Under the pieces are notes generated by a model, which searched no databases, was not told where the DNA came from, and saw only the letters and a list, made by a program, of their open reading frames with translations. From contig CAKPFM010000003.1 in assembly GCA_934153945.1 (NCBI GenBank), forward strand, positions 62,001 to 126,000: 64,000 nucleotides of DNA, given 5' to 3'. The position numbers were made by a program, and so were the translations under genes. How positions within the stretch are numbered: position 1 is the stretch's first letter; each line of letters opens with the position of its first letter. Source of the DNA: an uncultured Bacilli bacterium. GTDB taxonomy: Bacteria > Bacillota_I > Bacilli_A > RF39 > UBA660. Shown here in pieces: positions 35,287 to 42,562 of this stretch.

Positions 35287-35634
35287 AAATTTTGTTTTAC
35301 ATTGCTTACATCTAATACTTCTGTAGTAAATATGATTGAAGGACTTACACTAACTAAAGATGCTGACAAAAAAAACTGGGGAAGTGGTGAATTAACCTAT
35401 ACTATAACACTAGAAAATCAAACAGATACTACATATGTTAGTCCTGTAATAACAGATATCATTGATAATGGACTAGTTAAATTTGTTCCTGGTAGTGTAA
35501 TGATTAATGATGTAGCAGCAACAGAAGATGAATACTCATATAATGAAGCTAGTCATACATTAACTGTTAATTTAAAAGATATAGTAGCTGGCAGTACAAC
35601 TACTCTCACGTTTCGCGTTGAAAAAAATTCATAA
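35287..35634 (+). pseudogene. DUF11-type surface repeat fragment
   Basis: The frame is open from 35287 and encodes one DUF11/CNA-like repeat: SGELTYTITLENQTDTTYVS, VITDIIDNGLVKFVPGSVMI, then LKDIVAGSTTTLTFRVEK before a double stop. Such units occur in long arrays in surface proteins with a secretion signal and anchor, all missing here. No ribosome binding site precedes any start. I read it as the surviving tail of a deleted surface-protein gene. 35635-35850 downstream holds only a terminator-like hairpin. Confidence 0.6.
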
Positions 35635-35774
35635 TAGATATTTTGTATTAAGAAGTTGTTGTTATTTACACTATGATAATAAAACTTTACAAAGTAACTA
35701 TATAACTGTTATAAGTCCTATTAAAAAAATAGGGGTGATAATTTTACATGTGGAACCCCATTTTGGAATATATA

Positions 35775-35808
35775 ATAAATCACCTTATGTGATTTTTATT
35801 CTTTTATT
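35775..35808 (+). terminator. Terminator downstream of the DUF11 fragment
   Basis: AAATCAC pairs with GTGATTT around CTTAT, followed by TTATTCTTTTATT. Confidence 0.6.
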
Positions 35809-35848
35809 AGTATAATTTATATACTTTACATTTAAAAAAATTATTTAA

Positions 35849-35876
35849 ATAAAAAAGCAATTAAAATAATTGCTTT
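35849..35876 (-). terminator. Terminator of the ABC exporter operon
   Basis: On the minus strand AAAGCAATT/AATTGCTTT with a five-base loop is followed by TTTATTT, directly at the stop of the last permease gene. Confidence 0.8.
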
Positions 35877-36651
35877 AAGAACCTACACTTGTATATCTTT
35901 TTATACCTAATTTAAATGATAATAATGATGGAATTACATAAATAAATACAATTAAAGGTGAAAACATATATAAAATATTGTTTGTTCTTCCTAATAAATA
36001 TAATAATGGATAATAATTTACAAAACCAAAAGGAATAATAATTGTAAAAAAAGTCATTATTTCTTTTTTAAATATACCTATTGGATATTGAGCTAAATGT
36101 TTACTACCATCTGTAAATAAATTTCTTATTTCCAATCCTTGTACTGTATAAAAACAATATGATGCCATAAGTAAAAATAATGAGAAAAATATAGCTATAG
36201 AACTTATTATCATCAATATTAAAGTAACAACTTTACATATATTTAAATCTATATTCAAATTATATAAAGAAATAAATAAAATTACGATAGATTGAACAAT
36301 TCTTGATATTTTGACAAAATCAATTTCCCACATAATAGATTGGAGTAATAAATTTTTTGGCCTTAAAAGTAATCTATCAAATTCACCATTTATTATTAAA
36401 GTATCAAATTTATCTATTCCTCTAGCAAATACTTGATTAATTGTATATCCCATTTGAATAATAGCAAAACATAATAGTACTTCATATACATTAAATCCTT
36501 TAATATTATTAAAGCGACTAAATAAGGCTAAAATTATAAAATAATATGTAAAAAATACAAAAAATTGTGAAACAAAACCTATGATAAATGATTTCTTATA
36601 TTCTAAAATAGACTTAAAATGCATTTTTAAAAATTCAAAATATAATTTCAT
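35875..36651 (-). CDS. ABC-2 type permease (second permease of exporter)
   Basis: About 258 residues with six membrane helices of the ABC2_membrane_6/DUF990 type: ARGIDKFDTLIINGEFDRLLLRPKNLLLQ is the family's cytosolic coupling segment, and PIGFVNYYP-like sequence near the C-terminus is also typical. With the preceding permease it forms a heterodimer. ATG 36651 is preferred because the GTG at 36660 overlaps the upstream stop and the AAGGTGG site. It is the last gene of a three-gene operon. Confidence 0.85.
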   Translation of the reverse strand: MKLYFEFLKMHFKSILEYKKSFIIGFVSQFFVFFTYYFIILALFSRFNNIKGFNVYEVLLCFAIIQMGYTINQVFARGIDKFDTLIINGEFDRLLLRPKNLLLQSIMWEIDFVKISRIVQSIVILFISLYNLNIDLNICKVVTLILMIISSIAIFFSLFLLMASYCFYTVQGLEIRNLFTDGSKHLAQYPIGIFKKEIMTFFTIIIPFGFVNYYPLLYLLGRTNNILYMFSPLIVFIYVIPSLLSFKLGIKRYTSVGS

Positions 36652-36652
36652 A

Positions 36653-37459
36653 TTAACCACCTTGAATTAAAGCCTTTCTAGTAGATTTTTGAGCTAATAA
36701 ATATCCAATAAGTAGTAATATAATTAACCAAATTATTCCATATAAAATATTTGGAAATGCTTCTATTATGGAAATGTTTCCAGAATATATCCTAAATGGT
36801 AAATCACATATATATCTAAAAGGTAATATATTAGCGATTGTTTGAAGAAATGGTGGGAAAAATGATATTGGTACTGTGCCACCAGAAAATATTTCAGCAG
36901 AAACCATAAATAATGACATAATTCCTTTTTCATCCAAAGTATATATAGTTATTAAATGATATATCATAGTAAATGATGTAATAACTAAACTAGATATAAT
37001 TAAACTGATAACAAATAATATAAAACTAATAATATTTATAGGTAGTCCTAATTTATATGGATATGGTAATAATAAAGAAATTAATATAACAGGTAAAAAT
37101 CTAAGTAATACATTTGATAATCTTGTACCATACATAGTTGCAAACCATTTTTTATAGAAGTTTATTGGTCTTACAAATTCATATGCAATATTACCATTTT
37201 TAATCATTGACAACAATTCATTATCTTTAAACCAAGTATATACTAAAGCAAAGAATGCTTGATTTAACCATAAATAATCTACTAATTCTTGCCATTTCAT
37301 TGGTAGAGAAGATTCTCCATTTGTTTCATAAAAGGCTAAATAAACAGATATAAATATAAATCCAAAGAATAATTGTGTCAATAATCCAGCAATTGCTGCT
37401 ACTCTATATTGAATACCATTTATAAATTTTAATTTAAATATTGATAAATAAGTTTTCAT
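36653..37459 (-). CDS. ABC-2 type permease (first permease of exporter)
   Basis: A 268-residue polytopic protein related to the next permease: IKNGNIAYEFVRPINFYKKW aligns with the other permease's GEFDRLLLRPKNLL, and FSGGTVPISFFPPFLQTIANILPFRYI is typical of ABC-2 exporters. The start overlaps the TGA of the ATPase gene (ATGA), showing tight coupling. The substrate of this PF06182-type family is generally unknown, with drug or lipid export suggested. Confidence 0.85.
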   Translation of the reverse strand: MKTYLSIFKLKFINGIQYRVAAIAGLLTQLFFGFIFISVYLAFYETNGESSLPMKWQELVDYLWLNQAFFALVYTWFKDNELLSMIKNGNIAYEFVRPINFYKKWFATMYGTRLSNVLLRFLPVILISLLLPYPYKLGLPINIISFILFVISLIISSLVITSFTMIYHLITIYTLDEKGIMSLFMVSAEIFSGGTVPISFFPPFLQTIANILPFRYICDLPFRIYSGNISIIEAFPNILYGIIWLIILLLIGYLLAQKSTRKALIQGG

Positions 37460-38439
37460 ATTTCAAAATCCTTATATAATTTTATTATTACATTATCAAT
37501 ATTTTCATTATCAATTTCTACATCATCTATATTAATATTTGTAGATAAATATTTTAAAAAGTTTGAAATTGTTATTTTATTAACATCTATTATAAAGTTA
37601 TAACCATTATCTATTTTTGATTGTTTTATAACACCTTTTTTATTTATTTTTTTTATTTTTTCTTTTGTGTATATTTGTACGCTTTTATTATTTCCATATT
37701 TTTCTTTTAAATTTTTTAATGTTCCATCATATAGTATTTGTCCTTTTCCAATAAGAATAATTCTTTTTGCAAGTGCTTCTATATCACTCATATCATGCGT
37801 TGTTAATATTATTGTTGTTTTTAATTCCTTATTAATTTTTTTTATGAAATTTCTTACTACTTCTTTTGAAATAGCATCTAATCCTATAGTAGGTTCATCT
37901 AAAAATAATATGGATGGTTTATGTATTAACGAAGCAGCAATTTCGCAGCGCATCCTTTGACCTAAGCTAAGTTGTCTAACTGGTATTTGAATAATATCTT
38001 TAATATCTAATAATTCAGTTAGAGTTTCTTTTGTTTTTTGATATTCTTCATTATCTAGTTTGTAAATATCTTTTAGTAAATCAAAAGTATCTTCAGCAGG
38101 AATATCCCACCATAATTGACTTCTTTGACCAAATACAACTCCAATATTTGAAACATATTTTTCTCTATCTTTCCATGGTATCATACCATTTACTTGAACT
38201 GTTCCACTATCTGGAATTAATATTCCACTTAGAATCTTAATGGTAGTTGATTTACCTGCACCATTAGGTCCAATGTAACCAATGATTTCTCCTTTTTTTA
38301 TTTGGAATGATACATCTTTTACTGCATTTATATAGACGTATTCCCTCTTAAAAAAAGATTTTAAAGATGCTCTAAGACCACTTTTTCTTTTAGCAACTTT
38401 AAAAGTTTTATTTATGTGACTTACATTGATGAATGACAT
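37456..38439 (-). CDS. ABC exporter ATP-binding protein
   Basis: At 327 residues it has all the nucleotide-binding motifs: Walker A IGPNGAGKSTTIK, Q-loop, signature LSLGQRMRCEIAASL, Walker B ILFLDEPTIGLD, and the H-loop LTTHDMSD. An N-terminal extension (ASLKSFFKREYVYINAV) and a C-terminal accessory domain are typical of ATPases paired with DUF990 permeases. It powers the two downstream permeases. AAAGGAG precedes ATG 38439; a hairpin upstream may attenuate the operon. Confidence 0.92.
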   Translation of the reverse strand: MSFINVSHINKTFKVAKRKSGLRASLKSFFKREYVYINAVKDVSFQIKKGEIIGYIGPNGAGKSTTIKILSGILIPDSGTVQVNGMIPWKDREKYVSNIGVVFGQRSQLWWDIPAEDTFDLLKDIYKLDNEEYQKTKETLTELLDIKDIIQIPVRQLSLGQRMRCEIAASLIHKPSILFLDEPTIGLDAISKEVVRNFIKKINKELKTTIILTTHDMSDIEALAKRIILIGKGQILYDGTLKNLKEKYGNNKSVQIYTKEKIKKINKKGVIKQSKIDNGYNFIIDVNKITISNFLKYLSTNINIDDVEIDNENIDNVIIKLYKDFEI

Positions 38440-38462
38440 TTATTATCACACTCCTTTCAACG

Positions 38463-38492
38463 CAAAAAAACACAACTTTTTCGTTTTGTGTA
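38463..38492 (-). terminator. Terminator or attenuator upstream of the ABC operon
   Basis: ACACAA pairs with TTGTGT, followed by TTTTTTGCG on the minus strand. It lies about 130 bases after the 38621 gene and just before the exporter's ribosome binding site, so it could end the former or attenuate the latter. Confidence 0.6.
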
Positions 38493-38620
38493 ACTAAAAT
38501 CTGTATATATTATGTTTTTAAGCAAAAAATGTCAATTTCATTGTATAATAACTGATTTATTTTGTCAATTATATTTTTATGATAAAAAATGAAAATATAT
38601 TTAAATAATATATGCAATTA

Positions 38621-39382
38621 TTAGTATAATTTATGTTCTCTATTTTCTATTGAATTAAGATATGCATTACTATAGATAATATTTTTAATTGTGTTATTTT
38701 GATATAGTGGTACATATCCAACGATATATTTAGGATTTAATCTTATTTCGTTATTAACATTTAATAATATATCATTATTTACCTCTAATTTTTCATCTGG
38801 TATTCTAATTAAAATAGAACCAATTGATGATTTATATTGATCAGCATACATTAATTCTTTTTTTATTTTATGATTATTTGGATAATAACTAACATTATTA
38901 TTTAATTGCTTTGTAGAATCTACTGCCCCATCAAAATGACCTGTAATCTTTAGACCATTATTAAAAATGTCATCCATTTTTTCTTTACTAAAGCTATTTC
39001 CAACTCTATGAATTCCGATTAATACATTATCTTCTGATAATAAGTTATCTAAAAATTGATTCATATCATCAGAAATAGATCCATTTCCACGATTACTTAA
39101 AACTTCAAAGCTATCACATAGAAATCCTAATTTTTTTAAATAGTTAAATCTAAATTTTTCTTTATATTTTTCTACTTCTTCTAAATATAGTTTATCATTA
39201 GTTAATAATTTTTTATTTTCAATTAGTAATTTTTTTTTCGATTTTCTATCTAAATCATCATAATTAATAATTGTATATTCATTTGCATTAAGATGTTTTA
39301 CATAGTAATAACATCTTTTTTCAATATCAAATTTTCTCATTAATCTATCTTGTTCTATATTAAATTTTTTCTTAAATATCAT
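38621..39382 (-). CDS. Unknown protein, possible toxin/effector-type enzyme
   Basis: This 253-residue cytosolic-looking protein is set to start at ATG 39382 after GAGGCG; the longer frame lacks a site. The N-terminal half is charged and helical. The C-terminal half has LIGIHRVGNSFSKEKMDDIFNNGL, GHFDGAVDSTKQLNNNVSYYP and SIGSILIRIPDEKL, a strand-loop-strand pattern reminiscent of ADP-ribosyltransferase-like or RES-type enzymes (Arg/His near the first strand, Ser/Tyr in the second). I cannot confirm the family, and no immunity or antitoxin gene is adjacent. Confidence 0.4.
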   Translation of the reverse strand: MIFKKKFNIEQDRLMRKFDIEKRCYYYVKHLNANEYTIINYDDLDRKSKKKLLIENKKLLTNDKLYLEEVEKYKEKFRFNYLKKLGFLCDSFEVLSNRGNGSISDDMNQFLDNLLSEDNVLIGIHRVGNSFSKEKMDDIFNNGLKITGHFDGAVDSTKQLNNNVSYYPNNHKIKKELMYADQYKSSIGSILIRIPDEKLEVNNDILLNVNNEIRLNPKYIVGYVPLYQNNTIKNIIYSNAYLNSIENREHKLY

Positions 39383-39488
39383 AATATCGCCTCTATTATA
39401 AGTATAGATAAACATATATAAACTGTCAATAAATATTGAATTTATTTTTTTATTCGACATTTTATTTACAAATAATATTTAGATAATT

Positions 39489-39517
39489 TAATAAAAAAAA
39501 CAGAATTTTCTGTTTTT
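39489..39517 (-). terminator. Terminator separated from its gene by the IS insertion
   Basis: AAAACAGA pairs with TCTGTTTT, followed on the minus strand by TTTTTTTTATT. It points away from the IS, and with the IS removed it would sit directly after the lipoprotein gene now at 40982-41389. Confidence 0.7.
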
Positions 39518-40978
39518 AAAGGTTGTATTATAAATAGTGTTGGTGAGTGTAAAATCACTACACTGTTTTTATTTAATAAAAAGACATAAGTTTGATACAA
39601 TGTAATTGTTAGAAAACATTGAAAGGAATAAACTTATGTCTACTAATAATTATATACTAAATTTATTAAATATTAAAGATGAAAATATTCATATTATTAC
39701 TGAATGTAAAGAAAAAATGATAAAAGAAAAGAATTATAAAATAATTGAGGGTGTTTTATCTTATAATCCTCAATTTTGTCCTTGTTGTAAAACTATTAAC
39801 CAATCCACTAATGATATCATAAAATGGGAGTTTAGAAAAAATTGTATTGTTAAAATTCCTAAACAAGGTAATTGTTTAACTAGATTAATTCTTCACAAAC
39901 AACGTTTCTTTTGTAAACATTGTAATAATACTTTTATTGCTGAAACTAATTTAGTTGATAAAAATATTTCTAATAATACTAATCTTCAAATTAAATTGGA
40001 ACTTATGGAAAAACAATCTGAAAAAGATATTGCTAAAAGAATGGATGTTTCTGTTTCTGTTGTCGATCGTATATTAAATGATATTTCTTCTCATACCGTT
40101 TTAAGACACCCTACTTTACCAAAATCAATGAATTGGGATGAATTTAAAGCTACTAATGATACTAAAGGTAAAATGGCTTTTATTATTACTGATAACGATA
40201 ATAATAACTTATTTGATATAAATGATTCTAGAAAATCTAGAGATTTAGAAAAATATTTTAGAAGATATTCTAAACGACAACGTGATAACGTTAAACATAT
40301 TTCTATTGATTTTTATTCTGGTTACATTCACTTAGCTAAAAAATTATTTAAAAATGCTGATATATCTATTGATAGATTTCATATTGTTATTCAAGCTTAT
40401 AATGCATTAAATTCTACTAGAGTTAGCTTGTGTAAAAAAGATAATCCTAATTATAATAAATTAAAAGATTATTGGAAATTAATTGTTAAAAATGAATTGG
40501 ATTTATCTGAAAAAAAACAATATTCTAAACATTTTCATAAAGATATGTCTCAAAAAGAAATTGTTCAATATTTGATTAATACAAATCAGACTTTGAAAGC
40601 TACTTACGAATGTTATCAAGGCTTAATTAATTCATTAAAAGAAAAAAATTTTAACAAGTTTAAAGCAATAACATTAAACCAAAATAAAAATTTATCTTTA
40701 AAAATGAAACAAGCTTTAAAATTATATAAAGAAAATATTAAATATATTGAAAATTCATTTAAATATGATATTAATAATGGAATTATAGAAGGTACTAATA
40801 ATTTAATTAAATGTATTAAAAGAATTGCTTTTGGCTATAGAAAATATGATCATTTTATTTCTCGTATTTTCTTAGTTAAAGGCATTATAAAAGGATGATT
40901 TTCATCATCCTCCATATTCACAATTCATTTATCAAATTTTTTGTCCACCAACACTATTTGACAAAGAACCTTTTTAAA
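39513..40978. mobile_element. Intact ISL3-family insertion sequence with target duplication
   Basis: The element proper is 39521-40970 (1450 bp). Imperfect 25-bp inverted repeats lie at 39521-39545 and 40946-40970 and share the inner AAATAGTGTTGGTG. Both are flanked by the same 8-bp sequence TTTTTAAA (39513-39520 and 40971-40978), the 8-bp duplication expected for ISL3. One full-length transposase gene lies inside. Identical target repeats and an uninterrupted ORF indicate a recent, probably still active insertion. Confidence 0.92.
39636..40898 (+). CDS. ISL3 family transposase
   Basis: A 420-residue transposase with an N-terminal zinc finger (FCPCCKTIN and FFCKHCNNTF), an HTH (EKDIAKRMDVSVSVVDRIL) and a DDE domain: ITDNDNNN, HISIDFYSGYIHLAKKLF and the late Glu in NGIIEGTNNLIKCIKR; the end AFGYRKYDHFISRIF is the ISL3 hallmark. 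ATG 39636 follows AAAGGA. It cuts and pastes the surrounding 1450-bp element. Confidence 0.95.
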   Translation: MSTNNYILNLLNIKDENIHIITECKEKMIKEKNYKIIEGVLSYNPQFCPCCKTINQSTNDIIKWEFRKNCIVKIPKQGNCLTRLILHKQRFFCKHCNNTFIAETNLVDKNISNNTNLQIKLELMEKQSEKDIAKRMDVSVSVVDRILNDISSHTVLRHPTLPKSMNWDEFKATNDTKGKMAFIITDNDNNNLFDINDSRKSRDLEKYFRRYSKRQRDNVKHISIDFYSGYIHLAKKLFKNADISIDRFHIVIQAYNALNSTRVSLCKKDNPNYNKLKDYWKLIVKNELDLSEKKQYSKHFHKDMSQKEIVQYLINTNQTLKATYECYQGLINSLKEKNFNKFKAITLNQNKNLSLKMKQALKLYKENIKYIENSFKYDINNGIIEGTNNLIKCIKRIAFGYRKYDHFISRIFLVKGIIKG

Positions 40979-40981
40979 TAA

Positions 40982-41389
40982 TTATTTTTTTACTTCATAT
41001 TCAATACTTGCTGCTTTAGATAAATCTATATCTACCGATGAACTAATTGTTCTTGTTTCTCCTGCTTTAATAGTATCTCCTACATATCCTGGTATTCTAA
41101 CAATTTCTTTTCCTTCTTCATCTTTAACTATTATCATATATTCATCTAATCTATAATCTTTATCTGTATTATTAGTTACACTTGTTGTTAATTTTGTTGT
41201 TTTATTTGTTGTTACCATACTTGTATTTGTCATTGTTATTCCATCTATTACTTGATCTTTTATTACATCTTCATTGGTATTTGTTTTTATATCATCTTGT
41301 GGTTTTTCTTCTTTTTTACTACATCCACAACCTGTTAGTAAACTGACTGCTAATAATGTAGATAATGATATTATTGATATTTTTTTCAT
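40982..41389 (-). CDS. Lipoprotein with FxLYD-like/Ig-type domain
   Basis: The 135-residue precursor has a lipobox LLTGCGCSK after a short hydrophobic signal, so it is expected to be lipidated by Lgt at Cys21 and held on the outer face of the membrane. After an acidic linker, residues about 45-135 form a beta-sandwich domain (GITMTNTSMVTTNKTTKLTT, then VKDEEGKEIVRIPGYVGDTI) resembling FxLYD-type domains. It is downstream of the two variable surface proteins on the same strand. Its terminator is now on the far side of an IS. Confidence 0.8.
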   Translation of the reverse strand: MKKISIISLSTLLAVSLLTGCGCSKKEEKPQDDIKTNTNEDVIKDQVIDGITMTNTSMVTTNKTTKLTTSVTNNTDKDYRLDEYMIIVKDEEGKEIVRIPGYVGDTIKAGETRTISSSVDIDLSKAASIEYEVKK

Positions 41390-41428
41390 ATTTCTACCTT
41401 CTTTCTTTTTTTATTTTTATTTGGCTGG

Positions 41429-41459
41429 TCAGGAACAACCTTAGGCTGTTCTTGACCAT
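41429..41459 (-). other. 11-bp hairpin downstream of variable gene 1, not a standard terminator
   Basis: GGTCAgGAACA pairs with TGTTCtTGACC (one G-T) around a 9-base loop. The minus-strand continuation is A-rich (CCAAATAAAAATAAAA), not T-rich, so it is not a Rho-independent terminator. A decayed copy (outer GTCG/CGAC only) lies at about 42517-42545 after variable gene 2. Hairpins 3' of the variable repeat assist target recognition in the Bordetella phage DGR; a similar role here is speculation, since the distance is about 90 bp. Confidence 0.5.
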
Positions 41460-41473
41460 ATCTCATCCTATTT

Positions 41474-42442
41474 TTATGATAATACAAATGGATCATCACT
41501 TGTTCCTAGTGCTGCTGTATAACTGATTCCAGATTTTAGGGTTAGTATTGGGCGGAGACGGTAACTGCTAGAGTACGTGCGAACACCACTGTTATAGCCA
41601 TACAAGTCGCCGTAGCTGCTGAAACTACCACTCCTGCTAATGATACGGCCGCTATAGTACCAGCGAGACGAACTGTTATAGTCATAATAGCGACTTGCTA
41701 ACCAATAGTATGACGCACTTCCTCCTTTTGGACTTGCCACTAATGTACCTATTGCATTCTTTACTAAATCAGTATCATTAGTATATAAAGTATCTCCTCC
41801 ACCTTGACTTTCTACCGGACTACAACTTCCTACTGTTGAACAAGTCCATGGTGCTGTAGTTGCTGTTGAATCTACTGTATTTGCTGTATCTGTTAAATAT
41901 TCTGTTTGACCATTATATCCCATATGTCTTGCTTTTATTGTATATTTTGTATTTTGATATTGATTCGCTAATTCATTTAAATATCCTATTAAATTTTTAT
42001 ATCCTGTTTGGCCTTTAAAATATACAGCTGTACTTGATATATTTTCTGATACTACTTCTATTGTTCCATCACTATTTACTTTTATTACGCGCCATGTATC
42101 TAGTTCACTTGGATTTATTTTTTGGGTACTTGTATATCCTGTTTTACTTGTATCTGTTGTATATGATGTAGATGGTGGTGTCATTTTTATATAATCTCCT
42201 ACCTCTGGTGTACTTTTTTTAGTAAAACACTTATATCCACTTGGACAATCAGTAGAATTTGCCTTTTTATATAATCCATCTAAAGCATCTTTCAAAGTAG
42301 AACCACTATTTAATTCACTAATATTAGTAGTATCTATATCTACATCCGTTGCATATATTTTATTTAAAGCATATGCACTTATTCCTGTAAACAATAATGC
42401 TCCTATTATGAATCCGAATATATTTTTTTTAATTCTTTTCAT
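41474..42442 (-). CDS. Variable surface protein 1, C-type-lectin-like, DGR-target type
   Basis: A 322-residue protein. A basic start and hydrophobic segment (FGFIIGALLFTGISAYAL) place it outside the membrane. A short helix module (LKDALDGLYKK) follows, then a domain beginning VGDYIKMTP and DTWRVIKVNSDGTIEVVS, and a C-terminal region YYWLASRYYDYNS...YRLRPILTLKSG typical of C-type-lectin-like (DUF6273-type) variable proteins. Paralogue 2 is identical to it over about 436 bp, then differs strongly at 41549-41704. There is no clear Shine-Dalgarno before ATG 42442, unlike its sister, so expression may be low or coupled. A ligand-binding role is inferred. Confidence 0.8.
   Translation of the reverse strand: MKRIKKNIFGFIIGALLFTGISAYALNKIYATDVDIDTTNISELNSGSTLKDALDGLYKKANSTDCPSGYKCFTKKSTPEVGDYIKMTPPSTSYTTDTSKTGYTSTQKINPSELDTWRVIKVNSDGTIEVVSENISSTAVYFKGQTGYKNLIGYLNELANQYQNTKYTIKARHMGYNGQTEYLTDTANTVDSTATTAPWTCSTVGSCSPVESQGGGDTLYTNDTDLVKNAIGTLVASPKGGSASYYWLASRYYDYNSSSRWYYSGRIISRSGSFSSYGDLYGYNSGVRTYSSSYRLRPILTLKSGISYTAALGTSDDPFVLS
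41549..41704 (-). other. Candidate DGR variable repeat 1 (VR1)
   Basis: This 156-bp segment (coding TGG TTA GCA ... CGC CCA) differs from VR2 at about 29 positions, while the 436 bp on its 5' coding side, beyond a short region of ordinary divergence, are identical. 19 codons differ, 18 of them non-synonymously; 12 read NNC in both copies (for example AAC/TGC, CGC/AAC, TAC/TTC, GGC/CTC). It is markedly richer in G and C than its surroundings. The invariant 3' end (CGTCTCCGCCCA) is a candidate initiation-of-mutagenic-homing site. Confidence 0.7.
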
Positions 42443-42562
42443 ATATTTTCATTATCAATATTTTTCCTATTATTAATTGATACCTTTCTATTTATATTTT
42501 TTTATTTTATTTGCTAGTCGGAAAAATCATTAGGCTGTTCTCGACCATATCTCATACTATTT

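Noticed and set aside
35618..35815. 65-codon plus-strand ORF after the DUF11 fragment
   Set aside because: No ribosome binding site or homology, and it overlaps a terminator hairpin.
41429..41459. Rho-independent terminator of variable gene 1
   Set aside because: A strong stem, but followed by an A-rich stretch in the direction of transcription.
41713..41738. Differences just upstream of the segments (GCG/GCA, TCA/AGT, TAC/GAT, CCA/TTA) counted as part of the variable repeat
   Set aside because: They include third-base C/T changes and fall outside the invariant TGG frame, so I treated them as ordinary divergence.
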